This document shows positions 20,808 to 30,154 of a stretch of 64,000 bases of DNA, one piece after another. The DNA comes from a bacterium. Its GTDB lineage: Bacteria; Myxococcota_A; Bradymonadia; UBA7976; UBA1532. Position 1 is the first letter of the stretch. Each line of letters starts with the position of its first letter. The stretch lies in contig JAUHXC010000010.1 of the NCBI GenBank assembly GCA_030427205.1, forward strand, positions 62,001 through 126,000, in the 5' to 3' direction. The notes beneath the pieces are model-generated. The model was not told where the DNA came from, made no database searches, and saw nothing but the letters and a program-made list of their open reading frames with translations. A program made the position numbers and the translations under genes.

Positions 20808-21371
20808 ATGCCGTCACCCATCACCCGCAGCCTCACTCTCGCCGCCGCCCTCGCCGCCGCCGCGCTGTCCGCCGGCACCTTGTCCGGTTGCGGCGCCTGC
20901 CAGGCCGACCGCCCCGCGTGGATCATGGCCGACGCCTCCGACGACGACGCTCTGCGCGCCGCGGCGCCCGGGCGCTCGGCGGGCGGCGAAGGCATCGCCC
21001 GCGAGAAAGCCGGCGGCGCCGCCCGGGCCGAGCTGGGCCGGGCGCTGGAGATCGAGGTCAGCGATCTGAGCGATCGACTCGTCAAGGACCTCGACTTGAG
21101 CGCCGGCCTGGACGTGGTCACCGACTTCACCCGCAGCGTGCGCCGGCAGTATTCGAGCCAGGCCCTGCGCGGCAGCCGGATCGTGAAGTACTGGAACGAG
21201 CCCTGCGCCGACAACGTCTGGGCGCAGGCCGAGCTGCCCCGCAGCGGCCTCGACGCGCTGCTGGCCGGCACCGCCCGGGAGCAGCTCGAGCGGCTGCGGC
21301 TCAGCGAAGAGCAGCTCGAGAAGGCGCTCGAGGTGATCGAGGCGGTGCGCGCCGACCGCTCGGGCCGCTGA
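20808..21371 (+). CDS. LPP20-like lipoprotein
   Basis: 187 residues with a signal peptide ending in the lipobox TLSGC, so lipidated at Cys28. Downstream, the pattern GIAREKAGGAARAELGRALEIEV, with two more conserved helices, matches the LPP20 family fold seen in putative outer-membrane lipoproteins that assist surface assembly. It lies 46 bases after the kinase gene on the same strand, so co-transcription is likely. A related LPP20 domain is in the minus-strand protein at 22836-24200. Function is unknown beyond envelope localisation. Confidence 0.65.
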   Translation: MPSPITRSLTLAAALAAAALSAGTLSGCGACQADRPAWIMADASDDDALRAAAPGRSAGGEGIAREKAGGAARAELGRALEIEVSDLSDRLVKDLDLSAGLDVVTDFTRSVRRQYSSQALRGSRIVKYWNEPCADNVWAQAELPRSGLDALLAGTAREQLERLRLSEEQLEKALEVIEAVRADRSGR

Positions 21372-21507
21372 GTCCGAGCGGTCGGACGCCATGGGTGCAG
21401 ATGGTCGGATGGCCATCACCCGTGGCGCCGGCGGTCATCGCCGCGCTCAGCGCTCGACGGGCAGGACCGCCAAGGACCGCCGGGGCGAGCCGGTCGGCGC
21501 AGGCCCA

Positions 21508-22797
21508 TCAGAAGCGACCGCCGAGCACGACGCCGCCGGGCGATGGGGCGATCGCGATCCAGTCGCGGTCTTCCCCGCGCAGCGCCAGGCGCCAGATCAA
21601 GCCGCCCACCAGCAGCGCGCCGCCGGTGGCGTAGCCCGCGATCGAGGCGTACTTCGTCGCGTTCAGCGCGGTGCGCTGTCGGTTGTACTCGCCGATGCTG
21701 GACTGATCGGCGTCCTCTTCACCGTCGACCGCTTCGAGCGCGTCGCTGCGCAGCCGGGTGACCGCCTCGCCGTCATGGTGGTTGACGTAGTGCGCCGCGC
21801 CGCCGAGGGCCAGCAGCGAGAGGCCCGAGCCCACGAGCAGCCACGGCCCGAGTCGCGGAGGCGGATCGCCGGCCACCACGTCGTGGATCATGCCGTCGAA
21901 GTCGAAGCCGGCGCGCACGCCCGCGGCGAGGGCCATCGAGTCGCGTCCGGTGCCGTGGGCCTGCGGTGTCTGCTGCCCCCGGTTGACTTGTCCGATGGCG
22001 TCGGCGGCGCAGCGCGCCACCTCCACCGCGGTCACCCGGCCGTCGTCGGCAACCCCCGGCTCGGGCGGGAAGCGGCCCTCACACCAGCCCTGCAGCGCGC
22101 CGAGCGCCAGATAGCTGAACGCCGGGCGCAGCGACTTGGTCAGCAGCCCGGCCGTCTCGTCGCCCTTGCCGGCGGTGAGCACCACCCCGGTGGGCGCGCT
22201 CTTCACATCGGGCCAGACCAGCGGTTGATCGGTGTTCAGCGCGTCGCCCTGGCGGTCGCGCCCCGAGAAGCAGGTGTCGAGGATCGCGACGTGCTCGCGC
22301 CCGGCCAGCTTCTGGCTCAGCGCGTATTGCCCCAGGCTGTTGCCGCCGATGCTGGCCTTCTCCCGCTCGGCGTCGACGGCGATGAGCAGCCCCTCGCGCG
22401 CGCCCTGGGCGTCGGCCTTCTCCCGCGGGGCGCCGTGGCCGATGAAGACGAACCAGACCCGGCCGCCGTCGGCGGTCTGGCGCACCGCGCGCTCGATGCG
22501 GTCGACGATGCGCTCGCGGGTCGCCGCGTCGTCCCTGAGCACGTGCACCCGGTCGGAGGCCAGCCCGCGCACGTCGAACAGGTAGCGCCGCCAGTCGTCG
22601 GCGTTGAGCCCGGCCCCGCGGACCCGCGGGTGGTGGCGATAGTGCTCGATGGCCACGACCACCGCGGCGTCCCGCGGCCGCGCGTCGGGCGCGGTGCCCG
22701 GTGCGGCGGCGGTGGGCGCCGGCCAGGGGATCGAGGCGCAGCCGGCGATGGCGGGCGTCAGCGCGAGGGTCGCGAGCAGAGCGCGTACGACAGACAT
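21508..22797 (-). CDS. Caspase-like (peptidase C14 family) lipoprotein with C-terminal membrane segments
   Basis: 429 residues, ATG 22797. The signal ends in AIAGC (Cys20). Residues 44-280 show the caspase/metacaspase core: AAVVVAIEHYRHHPRVRGAGLNADDW, catalytic His121 in FIGHGAP and Cys176 in ILDTCFSGR. After the protease come two hydrophobic helices (PWLLVGSGLSLLALGG and ASIAGYATGGALLVGGLIW). C14 enzymes cleave after Arg/Lys or Asp; the substrate here is unknown. The gene follows an LPP20-CsgG-DUF4384 protein on the same strand, a combination seen near caspase-like proteins in other bacteria (DUF4384 and C14 domains are often linked). Confidence 0.8.
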   Translation of the reverse strand: MSVVRALLATLALTPAIAGCASIPWPAPTAAAPGTAPDARPRDAAVVVAIEHYRHHPRVRGAGLNADDWRRYLFDVRGLASDRVHVLRDDAATRERIVDRIERAVRQTADGGRVWFVFIGHGAPREKADAQGAREGLLIAVDAEREKASIGGNSLGQYALSQKLAGREHVAILDTCFSGRDRQGDALNTDQPLVWPDVKSAPTGVVLTAGKGDETAGLLTKSLRPAFSYLALGALQGWCEGRFPPEPGVADDGRVTAVEVARCAADAIGQVNRGQQTPQAHGTGRDSMALAAGVRAGFDFDGMIHDVVAGDPPPRLGPWLLVGSGLSLLALGGAAHYVNHHDGEAVTRLRSDALEAVDGEEDADQSSIGEYNRQRTALNATKYASIAGYATGGALLVGGLIWRLALRGEDRDWIAIAPSPGGVVLGGRF

Positions 22798-22835
22798 GGG
22801 GGCTCCTGGATGTGGGGTCGGTGGTCGGGCGGGCA

Positions 22836-24200
22836 TCAGCGGGCCTCGGCGGGGCGCACCCGGAAGTAGAGCGTGGTCGACCCCCAGCGCTCTGCGGAGG
22901 CGGACAGCGCGCCCAGGGCCTCGATCATCGCCTCGTGGGTGCGACGGTCGGCCACCCGGCCGCTGACCGACAGCGGGAAGCGCGCGGGGGGGATGGTGTC
23001 GGGCCGCGCGGTCACGACGATACGCAGCCGCTCGGCGCCGGGTATCCGCGGCATCTCGGCGAGCAGCGGACCGCTGCCCTCGGGCGCGACATCCCGCGGG
23101 ATCTCCAGCCGCCGGCCGGCGGCGATCGGCACCGGGCCGGCGCCGTCGAGCGGCAGGATCCGACTCACCCCGCCGTCGGGATGCACCTTGAGCACCGTGA
23201 GATAGCCGTCGTGGGACGCGGTCACCCCCAGGCGCATCGCGTCGCCGTCGATCGGTTGCTGCGGCTGCACGTCGGCCTCGACCCGCACGTCGCCTTCGAG
23301 GGGCCGCATCAAGATGGCCTTGAGGAAGTCGGGCACGGGCGTCGGATGCGACGTGCGCAGCACGGCCACGTAGCTGTCGGCCGGAAACTCCACCACCGTC
23401 GACGCCACCTGCTCGGCCAACGCCGGCGGGCGGACCGCGTCGAGGGTCAGCGACAGCGTCGCGCCACCGGAGCGCATCGTGCCGTAGACCAGCACGTCGG
23501 CCCGGTGCTGCTTCAGCAAGGGGCCGAGGCCGCCCGCCGCCTGGGGCCGGCTGATCTTGGCGACGATCTGGCCGTGTTCGAGCAGGGCCGCGCTCACCCG
23601 ATCGGCCACCAGCAGGCCCAGGTCGTGGGTGTAGCCCCCGGACTCGAAGGCCGGCAGGACGAGGACCCGCTGGTTCTTCTCGAAGCGGGGCGCCATGGCG
23701 GCGACCGCCGACTCGATGCGTCGGGTGAGCACGCTCTTCTTCGAGACCCGCACATGGGCCCAGAAGCGACCGTCCGGCGCCCGCCAATAGGGCGACGCGA
23801 GGGCCTGACCCCGGATCTCCTGCTGCCACGCCGCCCGCTCCCCGCGGCGCCACTCCTCTTGGATGTCGGTCGAGCCGTTGTCGACGAGCTCGCGCACGTC
23901 GCGGGTGTCGATGCCGCCCACCTCGATGCAGATCGACCGGGCGAGCGCGTTGATCGCCGCCAGATACGCCGCGTCCCGGTCGGCGCCCGAACCCACCCCA
24001 TGGTGCCAGTCCGGATCTGCCGGCGTCGGCGTCGCCCCCGGACAGACCCACGCCGGGCAATCTGCGGCGTCACGGGCCAGCGGCGGCGGACCACAGCTCA
24101 CCAGCCCGGCCAGCGCCATCAGCAGGGCCCAGCGGGCGCCTGAGGCCCGTATTCGGACGAAATTGCGATACAGCATGTATTGAGCGCCTGCGCGTATCAT
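22836..24200 (-). CDS. LPP20 / DUF4384 domain lipoprotein
   Basis: Up to 454 residues; starts at 24200 or 24176 are both possible because neither has a clear ribosome site. The hydrophobic N-terminus ends in LVSCGPP, a plausible lipobox. Residues about 64-160 show the LPP20 pattern (WHHGVGSGADRDAAYLAA, SICIEV and RVSKKSV). A CsgG-like middle section (RVLVLPAFESGGYTHDLG, VLVYGTMRSGG) follows. A DUF4384 domain comes next (about 315-400; SHDGYLTVLKVHPDGGVSRI, then LPL). It is probably an outer-membrane or periplasmic assembly factor partnered with the caspase-like lipoprotein that follows after about 38 bases. Confidence 0.7.
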   Translation of the reverse strand: MIRAGAQYMLYRNFVRIRASGARWALLMALAGLVSCGPPPLARDAADCPAWVCPGATPTPADPDWHHGVGSGADRDAAYLAAINALARSICIEVGGIDTRDVRELVDNGSTDIQEEWRRGERAAWQQEIRGQALASPYWRAPDGRFWAHVRVSKKSVLTRRIESAVAAMAPRFEKNQRVLVLPAFESGGYTHDLGLLVADRVSAALLEHGQIVAKISRPQAAGGLGPLLKQHRADVLVYGTMRSGGATLSLTLDAVRPPALAEQVASTVVEFPADSYVAVLRTSHPTPVPDFLKAILMRPLEGDVRVEADVQPQQPIDGDAMRLGVTASHDGYLTVLKVHPDGGVSRILPLDGAGPVPIAAGRRLEIPRDVAPEGSGPLLAEMPRIPGAERLRIVVTARPDTIPPARFPLSVSGRVADRRTHEAMIEALGALSASAERWGSTTLYFRVRPAEAR

Positions 24201-24286
24201 TTTCTGGCATATGGATACCTGAATTGACTTCTGGGGCGCAAGTCGTCACCGTATGACCATCGAAAGTATTCGATCGGAGGCCTGTC

Positions 24287-26425
24287 ATGCCCGTGCACCG
24301 TCACCCTTGTGCGATATCACTGCGCCGCTGCGTGCAGTCTTGCGCCGCCCTGCTGCTCTCCACCCTTCTGCTCTGCATCGCGCCGCTGCTGCTCGCCGGC
24401 TGCCAGGACGAGGTCCAGGGCGTCCGTCGGCCCTACGAGCGCGGATCGCTGTTCCAGTACTCCGACCGCGTCCTGCTCGACGACGACAGCGATCCGCGCT
24501 GCTTCGACCCGGTCGACGGCAGCAACAACAACCTCGCCGGCCTGCTCACCCGCAGCCTGCGCCAGGAGATCAGCGAGGTCGACGGGCGGGTGGACCCCGC
24601 CGACGCCCGGGCCACGCTCGCCGCCATCGGCAACCGCCAGCCGGGCGTCCCCTTCGACGACAGCCCGTTGAGGGGCGGCGACCTGTGCTCGCCGGTCAGC
24701 AAGCTGATCGCCGGCGGCTACTACGACGCGACCGGCATGCCGCCGACCATGGGCGGCTGGTGCGAGCGCTACGGCCTCGCGCCCGACTGCCAGACCGGCG
24801 GCCTCGAGACGATCCTCGCCGCCGAGGACGCGCCGCGCGACCTGCAGGTGAGCTACTTCAACGCCCACGCGCTGCCGGTCTTCCGCATCACCCTGTGCAA
24901 CCAGCAGCCGGGGCCCGGCTTCGCCTGCGTCAACCTCAACTTCGTCTGCCCCGAGCGGCTGCCGGGCGGCATCCGGATCGACGAGAGCGGCACACCGTTG
25001 CCACTGCCGGTCTCAGAGGCCCTGTGTGATCCGGTCGACGCGGGCTGCAATCAATGCGAGGCGGTCAGCGTGACGATGCACTACGACGTGCCCCGCGACG
25101 CGGCGGGTGATCCGGTGCCGGGCGCCGAGCCGATGGTGATCTTCGGCGCCTATCGCGGCGTGGGGCCCGACGCGCCGCTGATGGACCGCATCGACCTCGA
25201 CTTCAGCGGGGTCGAGGACCCCCACGAGACGATCCCCAACATCTGCAACGACTGCCACGGCGGCCAGGCATACGCGCCGCTCGATGCGCGCTCCCCGACC
25301 CTCGACGAGCTGGACATGCAGGCGCAGTTCCTGCCGATCAACCCGCGCTACGCGCTGCGGGACAAGGCCGAGCTGTTCGCCTTCCTCGACGAGGGGCTGG
25401 CCTTCGACGAGGCGCTGATGCGGGTCGAGCCGGCGACCGCGCTGCAGGCTCTGCAGACCGTGCTCGGGCGCGCCGACGGCGCGGTGGAGTTCTTCGGGGT
25501 CAGCGGCGCGCAGCGGGCCGACGGGCAGCGGCTCTTCGATACCCGGCTGGTGGGTGATCTGCAGGTCGTACCGGGTCAGCCGGCCCGCCTCGACATCAGC
25601 GGTGACCTGGCCGATACCCGCGCGATCAACCGGCTGATCCTGACCACCGACCCGTTGCCGGGCAACGCCACGGTGCTCGCGGCGACCATCGCTGATCTCG
25701 ATCGCCTGCTCGACGGCGGCGAGGCCTACCCCGAGCTGCACCGGCAGGCGGAGCTGCCGCCGGATTGGGCCGCGGCCGGCGTCGACCCGGCGGATTTCCG
25801 GCTGGTGGCCGAGCACTGCACCGACTCGTGCCACATCAGCCTCGTCGGTGAGGTCGACTTCCAGCAGTTCGACGCGTTCGTCGAGTATCGCGAGTCGACG
25901 TTCTTCGACCTGTGTCGGGACTACGCCATGCCCCAGAGCCCCGAGTCGTTCAACCTGTTCTGGAGCAAGAGCGACCGGGTGGGCGAAGCGAGCCGCGGCG
26001 ACGACGTCGAGGCGCTGTTGACCCGCGCGATCGGCCCCGGGTGGGCGCCGCTGCTGACGGCCCGTGAGCTGGACGTCGAGTGCCCCATCCCGCCGCTGGT
26101 CTTCGGCGCGGCGCTGGCCCAGCCCGAGTTCACGTCACCGCAGGTGCTGCGGGGCAAGGCCCGCGCGTGCCGGGCCGAGCTGGCCGCCGAGGGCGGCGCG
26201 GCGGACATCGAGACCCCGCGGCTGCGCAACTGCCGGGCGATCTGCGCCGACGTGGTGCTCGACAGCGGCTTCGAGCAGAGCGCGGCGATCACCGGCGCGA
26301 CCTGCGACGCGCTGGTGACCGAGGGGCTGATCGGGGTCGATACGGCGCGGCTGGAAGAGCTGCGGGAGATCCGCCGGGCCGCGGGGCGGGAGGCGTGGGC
26401 GGTCGACGTGGCGACGCCGCGGTGA
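24287..26425 (+). CDS. Lipoprotein with one CxxCH heme motif
   Basis: 712 residues; ATG 24287 with GGAGG upstream. The signal peptide ends in LLLAGCQDE. One canonical c-type heme site, CNDCHGG, is at about residue 318, and a near-motif CTDSCH (CX3CH) at about 510. Many other Cys residues suggest disulfides. The layout, a long extracytoplasmic protein with a single CxxCH after IPNIC, resembles myxobacterial cytochrome-c-domain lipoproteins of unknown role. It could carry electrons or bind heme, but redox function is not shown. It stands apart from the multiheme island 4 kb away. Confidence 0.6.
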   Translation: MPVHRHPCAISLRRCVQSCAALLLSTLLLCIAPLLLAGCQDEVQGVRRPYERGSLFQYSDRVLLDDDSDPRCFDPVDGSNNNLAGLLTRSLRQEISEVDGRVDPADARATLAAIGNRQPGVPFDDSPLRGGDLCSPVSKLIAGGYYDATGMPPTMGGWCERYGLAPDCQTGGLETILAAEDAPRDLQVSYFNAHALPVFRITLCNQQPGPGFACVNLNFVCPERLPGGIRIDESGTPLPLPVSEALCDPVDAGCNQCEAVSVTMHYDVPRDAAGDPVPGAEPMVIFGAYRGVGPDAPLMDRIDLDFSGVEDPHETIPNICNDCHGGQAYAPLDARSPTLDELDMQAQFLPINPRYALRDKAELFAFLDEGLAFDEALMRVEPATALQALQTVLGRADGAVEFFGVSGAQRADGQRLFDTRLVGDLQVVPGQPARLDISGDLADTRAINRLILTTDPLPGNATVLAATIADLDRLLDGGEAYPELHRQAELPPDWAAAGVDPADFRLVAEHCTDSCHISLVGEVDFQQFDAFVEYRESTFFDLCRDYAMPQSPESFNLFWSKSDRVGEASRGDDVEALLTRAIGPGWAPLLTARELDVECPIPPLVFGAALAQPEFTSPQVLRGKARACRAELAAEGGAADIETPRLRNCRAICADVVLDSGFEQSAAITGATCDALVTEGLIGVDTARLEELREIRRAAGREAWAVDVATPR

Positions 26426-26446
26426 GCGGCCGTTTGCTGTCGGGCA

Positions 26447-27115
26447 TCAAGACTCGCCGAGCCAGACTACGTGCTTCATGAAGTCGAGCCGCTCCCGAAC
26501 GGGGCGGCGGAGTTCGGGCCGTTGCAACAGCACTTCGATGACCCGTCCCCGCTGCTGGCCGACGAAGTTCTCGGATGACTCGGGATCGTCATCGATAGCG
26601 TCGCTGACGTCTTCCGTGGCGAGGATGAAGGCAAGAATCCGTTCGACGGTCACGATGGCGGGATCCAGGAGTTCGCGCGTGGCGGCGTGCACGTCGAAGG
26701 CATCCAGGAGTCGATCGGCGACAGGCTCCGTTCTGGCCATCGGTGCTATGTCGACATCCGTGCGGAGGGCGATCCAGTCGAAGAAGTCCGGCGCTTCGGC
26801 GGGCAACCGGGCGGCTGCGTCCGGACGTGCATTGACGAGCAGTGTCAACTTTCGCTCGGCGATGAGCGGTCGGTTCCGATTGAGCCAGCGCAGATCCTGC
26901 CGCCGAAGAATCAGAGGGACGGTGGCACCCGTGGGCTGCTCACGCAGGTCGCTCGCGCAGGTTCTCAGCTCGACCGTCTGATCGGCCCTACGCTCCAGGA
27001 GCTGCATCAAGGGCTTGAGATGCGCGAATCTGTTGGCGACCAGTAGGATGACCCGACCGTGCCCGCCCTCGGCGAGCGCGAGCGCGCGCTCGACGTCGGC
27101 GAGCCAGTCGCTCAT
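26447..27115 (-). CDS. Hypothetical partner of P-loop ATPase
   Basis: 222 residues; ATG 27115 overlaps the ATPase stop as ATGA, so the two proteins are made together. The N-terminal half has a Rossmann-like start (GRVILLVANRFAHLKPLMQLLERR). LRWLNRNRPLIAERKLTLLV and APDFFDWIALRT follow, a pattern that recalls the inactive-STAND/effector-associated modules found beside NTPases in bacterial conflict systems. No enzymatic motif is seen. GC content is somewhat lower than the surrounding genes, in keeping with transfer. Assignment to defence is inference. Confidence 0.55.
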   Translation of the reverse strand: MSDWLADVERALALAEGGHGRVILLVANRFAHLKPLMQLLERRADQTVELRTCASDLREQPTGATVPLILRRQDLRWLNRNRPLIAERKLTLLVNARPDAAARLPAEAPDFFDWIALRTDVDIAPMARTEPVADRLLDAFDVHAATRELLDPAIVTVERILAFILATEDVSDAIDDDPESSENFVGQQRGRVIEVLLQRPELRRPVRERLDFMKHVVWLGES

Positions 27116-28449
27116 GGGCGCCGGATGCGATCGAGCAGCAGCGGATGCGGGAAGAACCACTCCGAGTGATTCGGATAAGGCAGCAGCCGGCCGCTGGCGA
27201 GCAGCTCGTCGATGTACCGGCTGCGCGGCAGGGTGCCATGGGGGTCGTCCATCACCGCCCGCAAGACGTCGACGTGCTCGCGATAGATGCCGGTCTCGCG
27301 CAGCCGCCGCTGCTCGTCGAGCACCTTGCTGGCGATGTCATCGGTGATGTGATCGACGTCGGCCGAGAAGGCATGGCCCGCGGCCTCCTGGATGAACGTC
27401 ACGAAGTCGCGCGCCCGGCCGCCGGAGTGCCATGCCAGCCGACGCAGCGCGCCGACCTCGCCGATGGCATGCCCGACCTGATCTTCGAGGTCGGCCACCC
27501 GGCCGGCGAACAAGCGCTCGAAGAAGGCCACCCCGTCACCGGGCCGCCCCGCGTCGCCTGGCGCCTCGGGGTCGAGCACCGGCTCGTTGACCAATACGTG
27601 CTTGTGAAAGCCGCGGGCCTCGGCGAACGACGTGTGATGCCGCAGGGCGAACGGCGCCGTCACCACCAGCCGACAGGGCAGCTCGTGCAGCAGGGTCGAG
27701 CGCACGAAGAGCGCCTCGGCCCGGGCCAGCGCCTCGGGCGCGCCGCTGAGCCGGTCGAGGCCGTCGAGCAGCACCAGCACCGGGCGGCCGTCGAGCTCGG
27801 CGGCGTGGCGCAGCACATCGGCCGCGGCGGCCACCACGTAGCGCACCCGCGGGTCCTGGTCGGTGAGCTGCCGCGCCGGGCGGCCGAGCCGCGCGTTCCA
27901 GCGCAGCGCCCCCACGGTATTGGCCAGCGTGGTCAGGGCGGCGCTGCCCCCGACGAGCGTCGAGGCGGTGACGGTGAGGGTCTTGGCGAGCTGCCCCACG
28001 TCGACCTGCGCCCGCTGATCGGTCGGCAGCAGGTCGAGCCACGCTTCGCCGAGCGCTGCCAGGATCTGCGGTTTCCAACGATCGGGGAACCGCTCGGCGG
28101 CCGCTCGGGCGGTGGCGAGGCCCGCGAGCACGCAGACCTCCCACGGGGCCAGGGTCTCGAGGGCGGCCGACTCACCGACGACATCGGTCAGGTGGCGGTG
28201 CACGTCGAAGAAGACGACGAACTCGCGCTCGCGGCGGTCTTCGGCCAGCCGCAAGAGCTCGGTGGTCTTGCCGGCGCCCATCGTGCCGGCGAGCAGGATC
28301 TTGGTATGGGTCTCGAACGGCAGGTTGAGCCGCTCGTGCAGCGCATAGAGGCCCCGCCGGGTGCGGTCGACGCGCCACGCGCTGCGCTCGGGTGGCGAGA
28401 GCGGGTCGAAGCGCTGGTAGATGGCTTTCCACAGGGCCGTCGCGTCCAT
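27112..28449 (-). CDS. STAND/KAP-like P-loop ATPase
   Basis: 445 residues. The Walker A motif GTMGAGKTTELLRL (about 54-67) is preceded by a strand (THTKILLA) and followed by VVFFDVHRHL. The Walker B region is VLVLLDGLDRLSG (about 224-236). A sensor-like VTAPFALRHHT strand and C-terminal helices with an HSGGRARDFVTFIQEA segment resemble STAND or KAP-like NTPases. These switch between ADP and ATP states to activate an effector. No effector domain is visible in this chain; the small downstream gene is its coupled partner. No signal peptide, so it is cytoplasmic. Confidence 0.75.
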   Translation of the reverse strand: MDATALWKAIYQRFDPLSPPERSAWRVDRTRRGLYALHERLNLPFETHTKILLAGTMGAGKTTELLRLAEDRREREFVVFFDVHRHLTDVVGESAALETLAPWEVCVLAGLATARAAAERFPDRWKPQILAALGEAWLDLLPTDQRAQVDVGQLAKTLTVTASTLVGGSAALTTLANTVGALRWNARLGRPARQLTDQDPRVRYVVAAAADVLRHAAELDGRPVLVLLDGLDRLSGAPEALARAEALFVRSTLLHELPCRLVVTAPFALRHHTSFAEARGFHKHVLVNEPVLDPEAPGDAGRPGDGVAFFERLFAGRVADLEDQVGHAIGEVGALRRLAWHSGGRARDFVTFIQEAAGHAFSADVDHITDDIASKVLDEQRRLRETGIYREHVDVLRAVMDDPHGTLPRSRYIDELLASGRLLPYPNHSEWFFPHPLLLDRIRRP

Positions 28450-28515
28450 GCCGCAGGCGTACCATACGTCGGCGCGAGAGCGCTATCGGCGTCGAGCGGC
28501 GTGCGATGGGCCCGC

Positions 28516-30150
28516 CTACCAGCGCAGCCCCACCCGAACCCGGGCCAGGTGCACGTCGCCCAGGTGGGCGAAGGTCGATGTGCCATCGCGGGCGAACTCA
28601 TAACGCCCGCCGACGGTCCAGTGATCATCCAGCCGCACGGTCGCCTCGGTGCGCAGGGCGAGCATGTCTTCGGCCTCGCCGCTCAGGTAGCGGCTGCCGA
28701 AGCCATAGCGGGCCCAGGTCGCCCAGACGCCGGCGGTCAGCCAGCGCTCGGTGAGCAGCCGGCGGCCGCGGGTCGGGGTGTCGACGGCCACGAAGCGCGC
28801 CCCGAGGCCGACGGCGTGGCGGTCGGCTTCGGGGCCGGCGGCGACGTCGTCGAAGAGTGGCAGCGGGCCCACGGCGCTGCGGTCGTAGAGCGCGCCGTCG
28901 TAGGTCGCCTCCAGCTCGAGGCCGGTCTTTGGACTCAGCCGCAGCGCGCCGGAGGCGGCCAGGCCGAACTCGATCCGCCCCGCGTCGTAGGGGCCGGCGA
29001 CCACCTCGCCGGCGTGCACCGCGTGCAGCCGGGCGTGGGGCTCGATGGCCCAGCCGGAGACGGGCTCGACGGTCAGCCGGGCGGCGATGTCGGTGTAGTC
29101 CGCCCGGTCGGGCAGGTTCAGCCGCAGCGCTTCGAAGGTGGTCTGGCGGGTCTGTCGGGTCCGCGGGTCGAAGGCGGTGTGGCTGCGCCCGGCGGCCAGA
29201 TCGTACGGCGCGTCTTCGCCCAGCTTGTGGTCGAGGTCGACCGTCAACAGGCTCGGGCCGAGCGCCCAGCGGGCGCCGACGCGCACGTGGCTCGGCGCGA
29301 GGTCGAGCAGGTCGAGGCGCGCGTCGAGCAGCAGGTCGCGGCCGACGTCGACGGCGGCCGCCAGCTCGCCCAGGCCCAGGCGCTGCTCGATGACATCGGG
29401 GGTGAAGCCGGCGTCGAAGCGCAAGGCGTCGAGCGGGTCGAGGTCGAGCGTGCGCTGGAAGATCTGGTACTCGGCGCGCAGGTTCAGCGGCAGGTCGAGC
29501 TCGCGCTCGAGGTCGACCAGCAGGCGTACGCCGCCGATGAGGCCCGGGTCGTCCTGCAGCCGCCCGTAGACCGCCGAGCGGCGCCCGCCGTAGAGCTGCG
29601 CGGTCAGCGCGCGGGCGTCGAGGCCCAGCTTCGCCCCGTCGAACGTGACCGGGCGGGGCCCCCAGTGGGCCTGGCGGCCGGCGCGCAGGCTCAGCCGGCG
29701 GGCGAGGGGCCCGTCGCCGAAGCCATCGAGCTCGGCCCAGGCCTGGTGCACGAAGCCGAAGACGCCGCCGAACGCGTGCACCTGCCGGCGGTGCAGCGCC
29801 GCGTCCCGGGCCGGATCGAACTCGAAGGCGCGCAGGTCGGGGCCGCCGGCCAGATCGGCCGCGCCCGACAACGCGCCGTAGGCGGCGAAGCCCGGGCGGT
29901 GCGCGCCGAGGCGCAGGTCGCCACGCACGGCGGTGGTGTCCGACCGGCCGACCACCGCCTGTCCATCGGGCCAGCGCGGGCCGAGGCCCATGGCGGTGTG
30001 CTCCAGCTCGAGCCCGGTGTCGAGGTCGACCGCCCACGGATCACCGCGCCCGTCGGGCGGGTCTTCGCTGGCGTCGGCGGTCGGGCAGAGGGCGAGCAGC
30101 GCGCAGAGCGCCGGGCCGCAGGCGGCGGCCGCGGTCGGGAGACGGTACAT
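28516..30150 (-). CDS. Outer-membrane beta-barrel associated with multiheme cytochromes
   Basis: 544 residues with a Sec signal (MYRLPTAAAACGPALCALLALCPTADA). The mature sequence is a long series of alternating hydrophobic/polar strands with short turns (LRLGAHRPGFAAYGALSG, LSLRAGRQAHWG, LRAEYQIFQRTLDL) and ends in VRVGLRW with a C-terminal aromatic, as outer-membrane barrels do. It is downstream of a hexaheme protein with four bases between them. The layout matches porin-cytochrome conduits (MtrA-MtrB type) functionally, but sequence kinship to MtrB cannot be claimed by eye. It lacks the N-terminal CxxC of many MtrB proteins. Confidence 0.7.
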   Translation of the reverse strand: MYRLPTAAAACGPALCALLALCPTADASEDPPDGRGDPWAVDLDTGLELEHTAMGLGPRWPDGQAVVGRSDTTAVRGDLRLGAHRPGFAAYGALSGAADLAGGPDLRAFEFDPARDAALHRRQVHAFGGVFGFVHQAWAELDGFGDGPLARRLSLRAGRQAHWGPRPVTFDGAKLGLDARALTAQLYGGRRSAVYGRLQDDPGLIGGVRLLVDLERELDLPLNLRAEYQIFQRTLDLDPLDALRFDAGFTPDVIEQRLGLGELAAAVDVGRDLLLDARLDLLDLAPSHVRVGARWALGPSLLTVDLDHKLGEDAPYDLAAGRSHTAFDPRTRQTRQTTFEALRLNLPDRADYTDIAARLTVEPVSGWAIEPHARLHAVHAGEVVAGPYDAGRIEFGLAASGALRLSPKTGLELEATYDGALYDRSAVGPLPLFDDVAAGPEADRHAVGLGARFVAVDTPTRGRRLLTERWLTAGVWATWARYGFGSRYLSGEAEDMLALRTEATVRLDDHWTVGGRYEFARDGTSTFAHLGDVHLARVRVGLRW

Positions 30151-30154
30151 GGGA

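Noticed and set aside
28516..30150. Naming the barrel MtrB
   Set aside because: Context and barrel pattern agree, but the N-terminal CxxC of many MtrB proteins is missing and no sequence search could be made.
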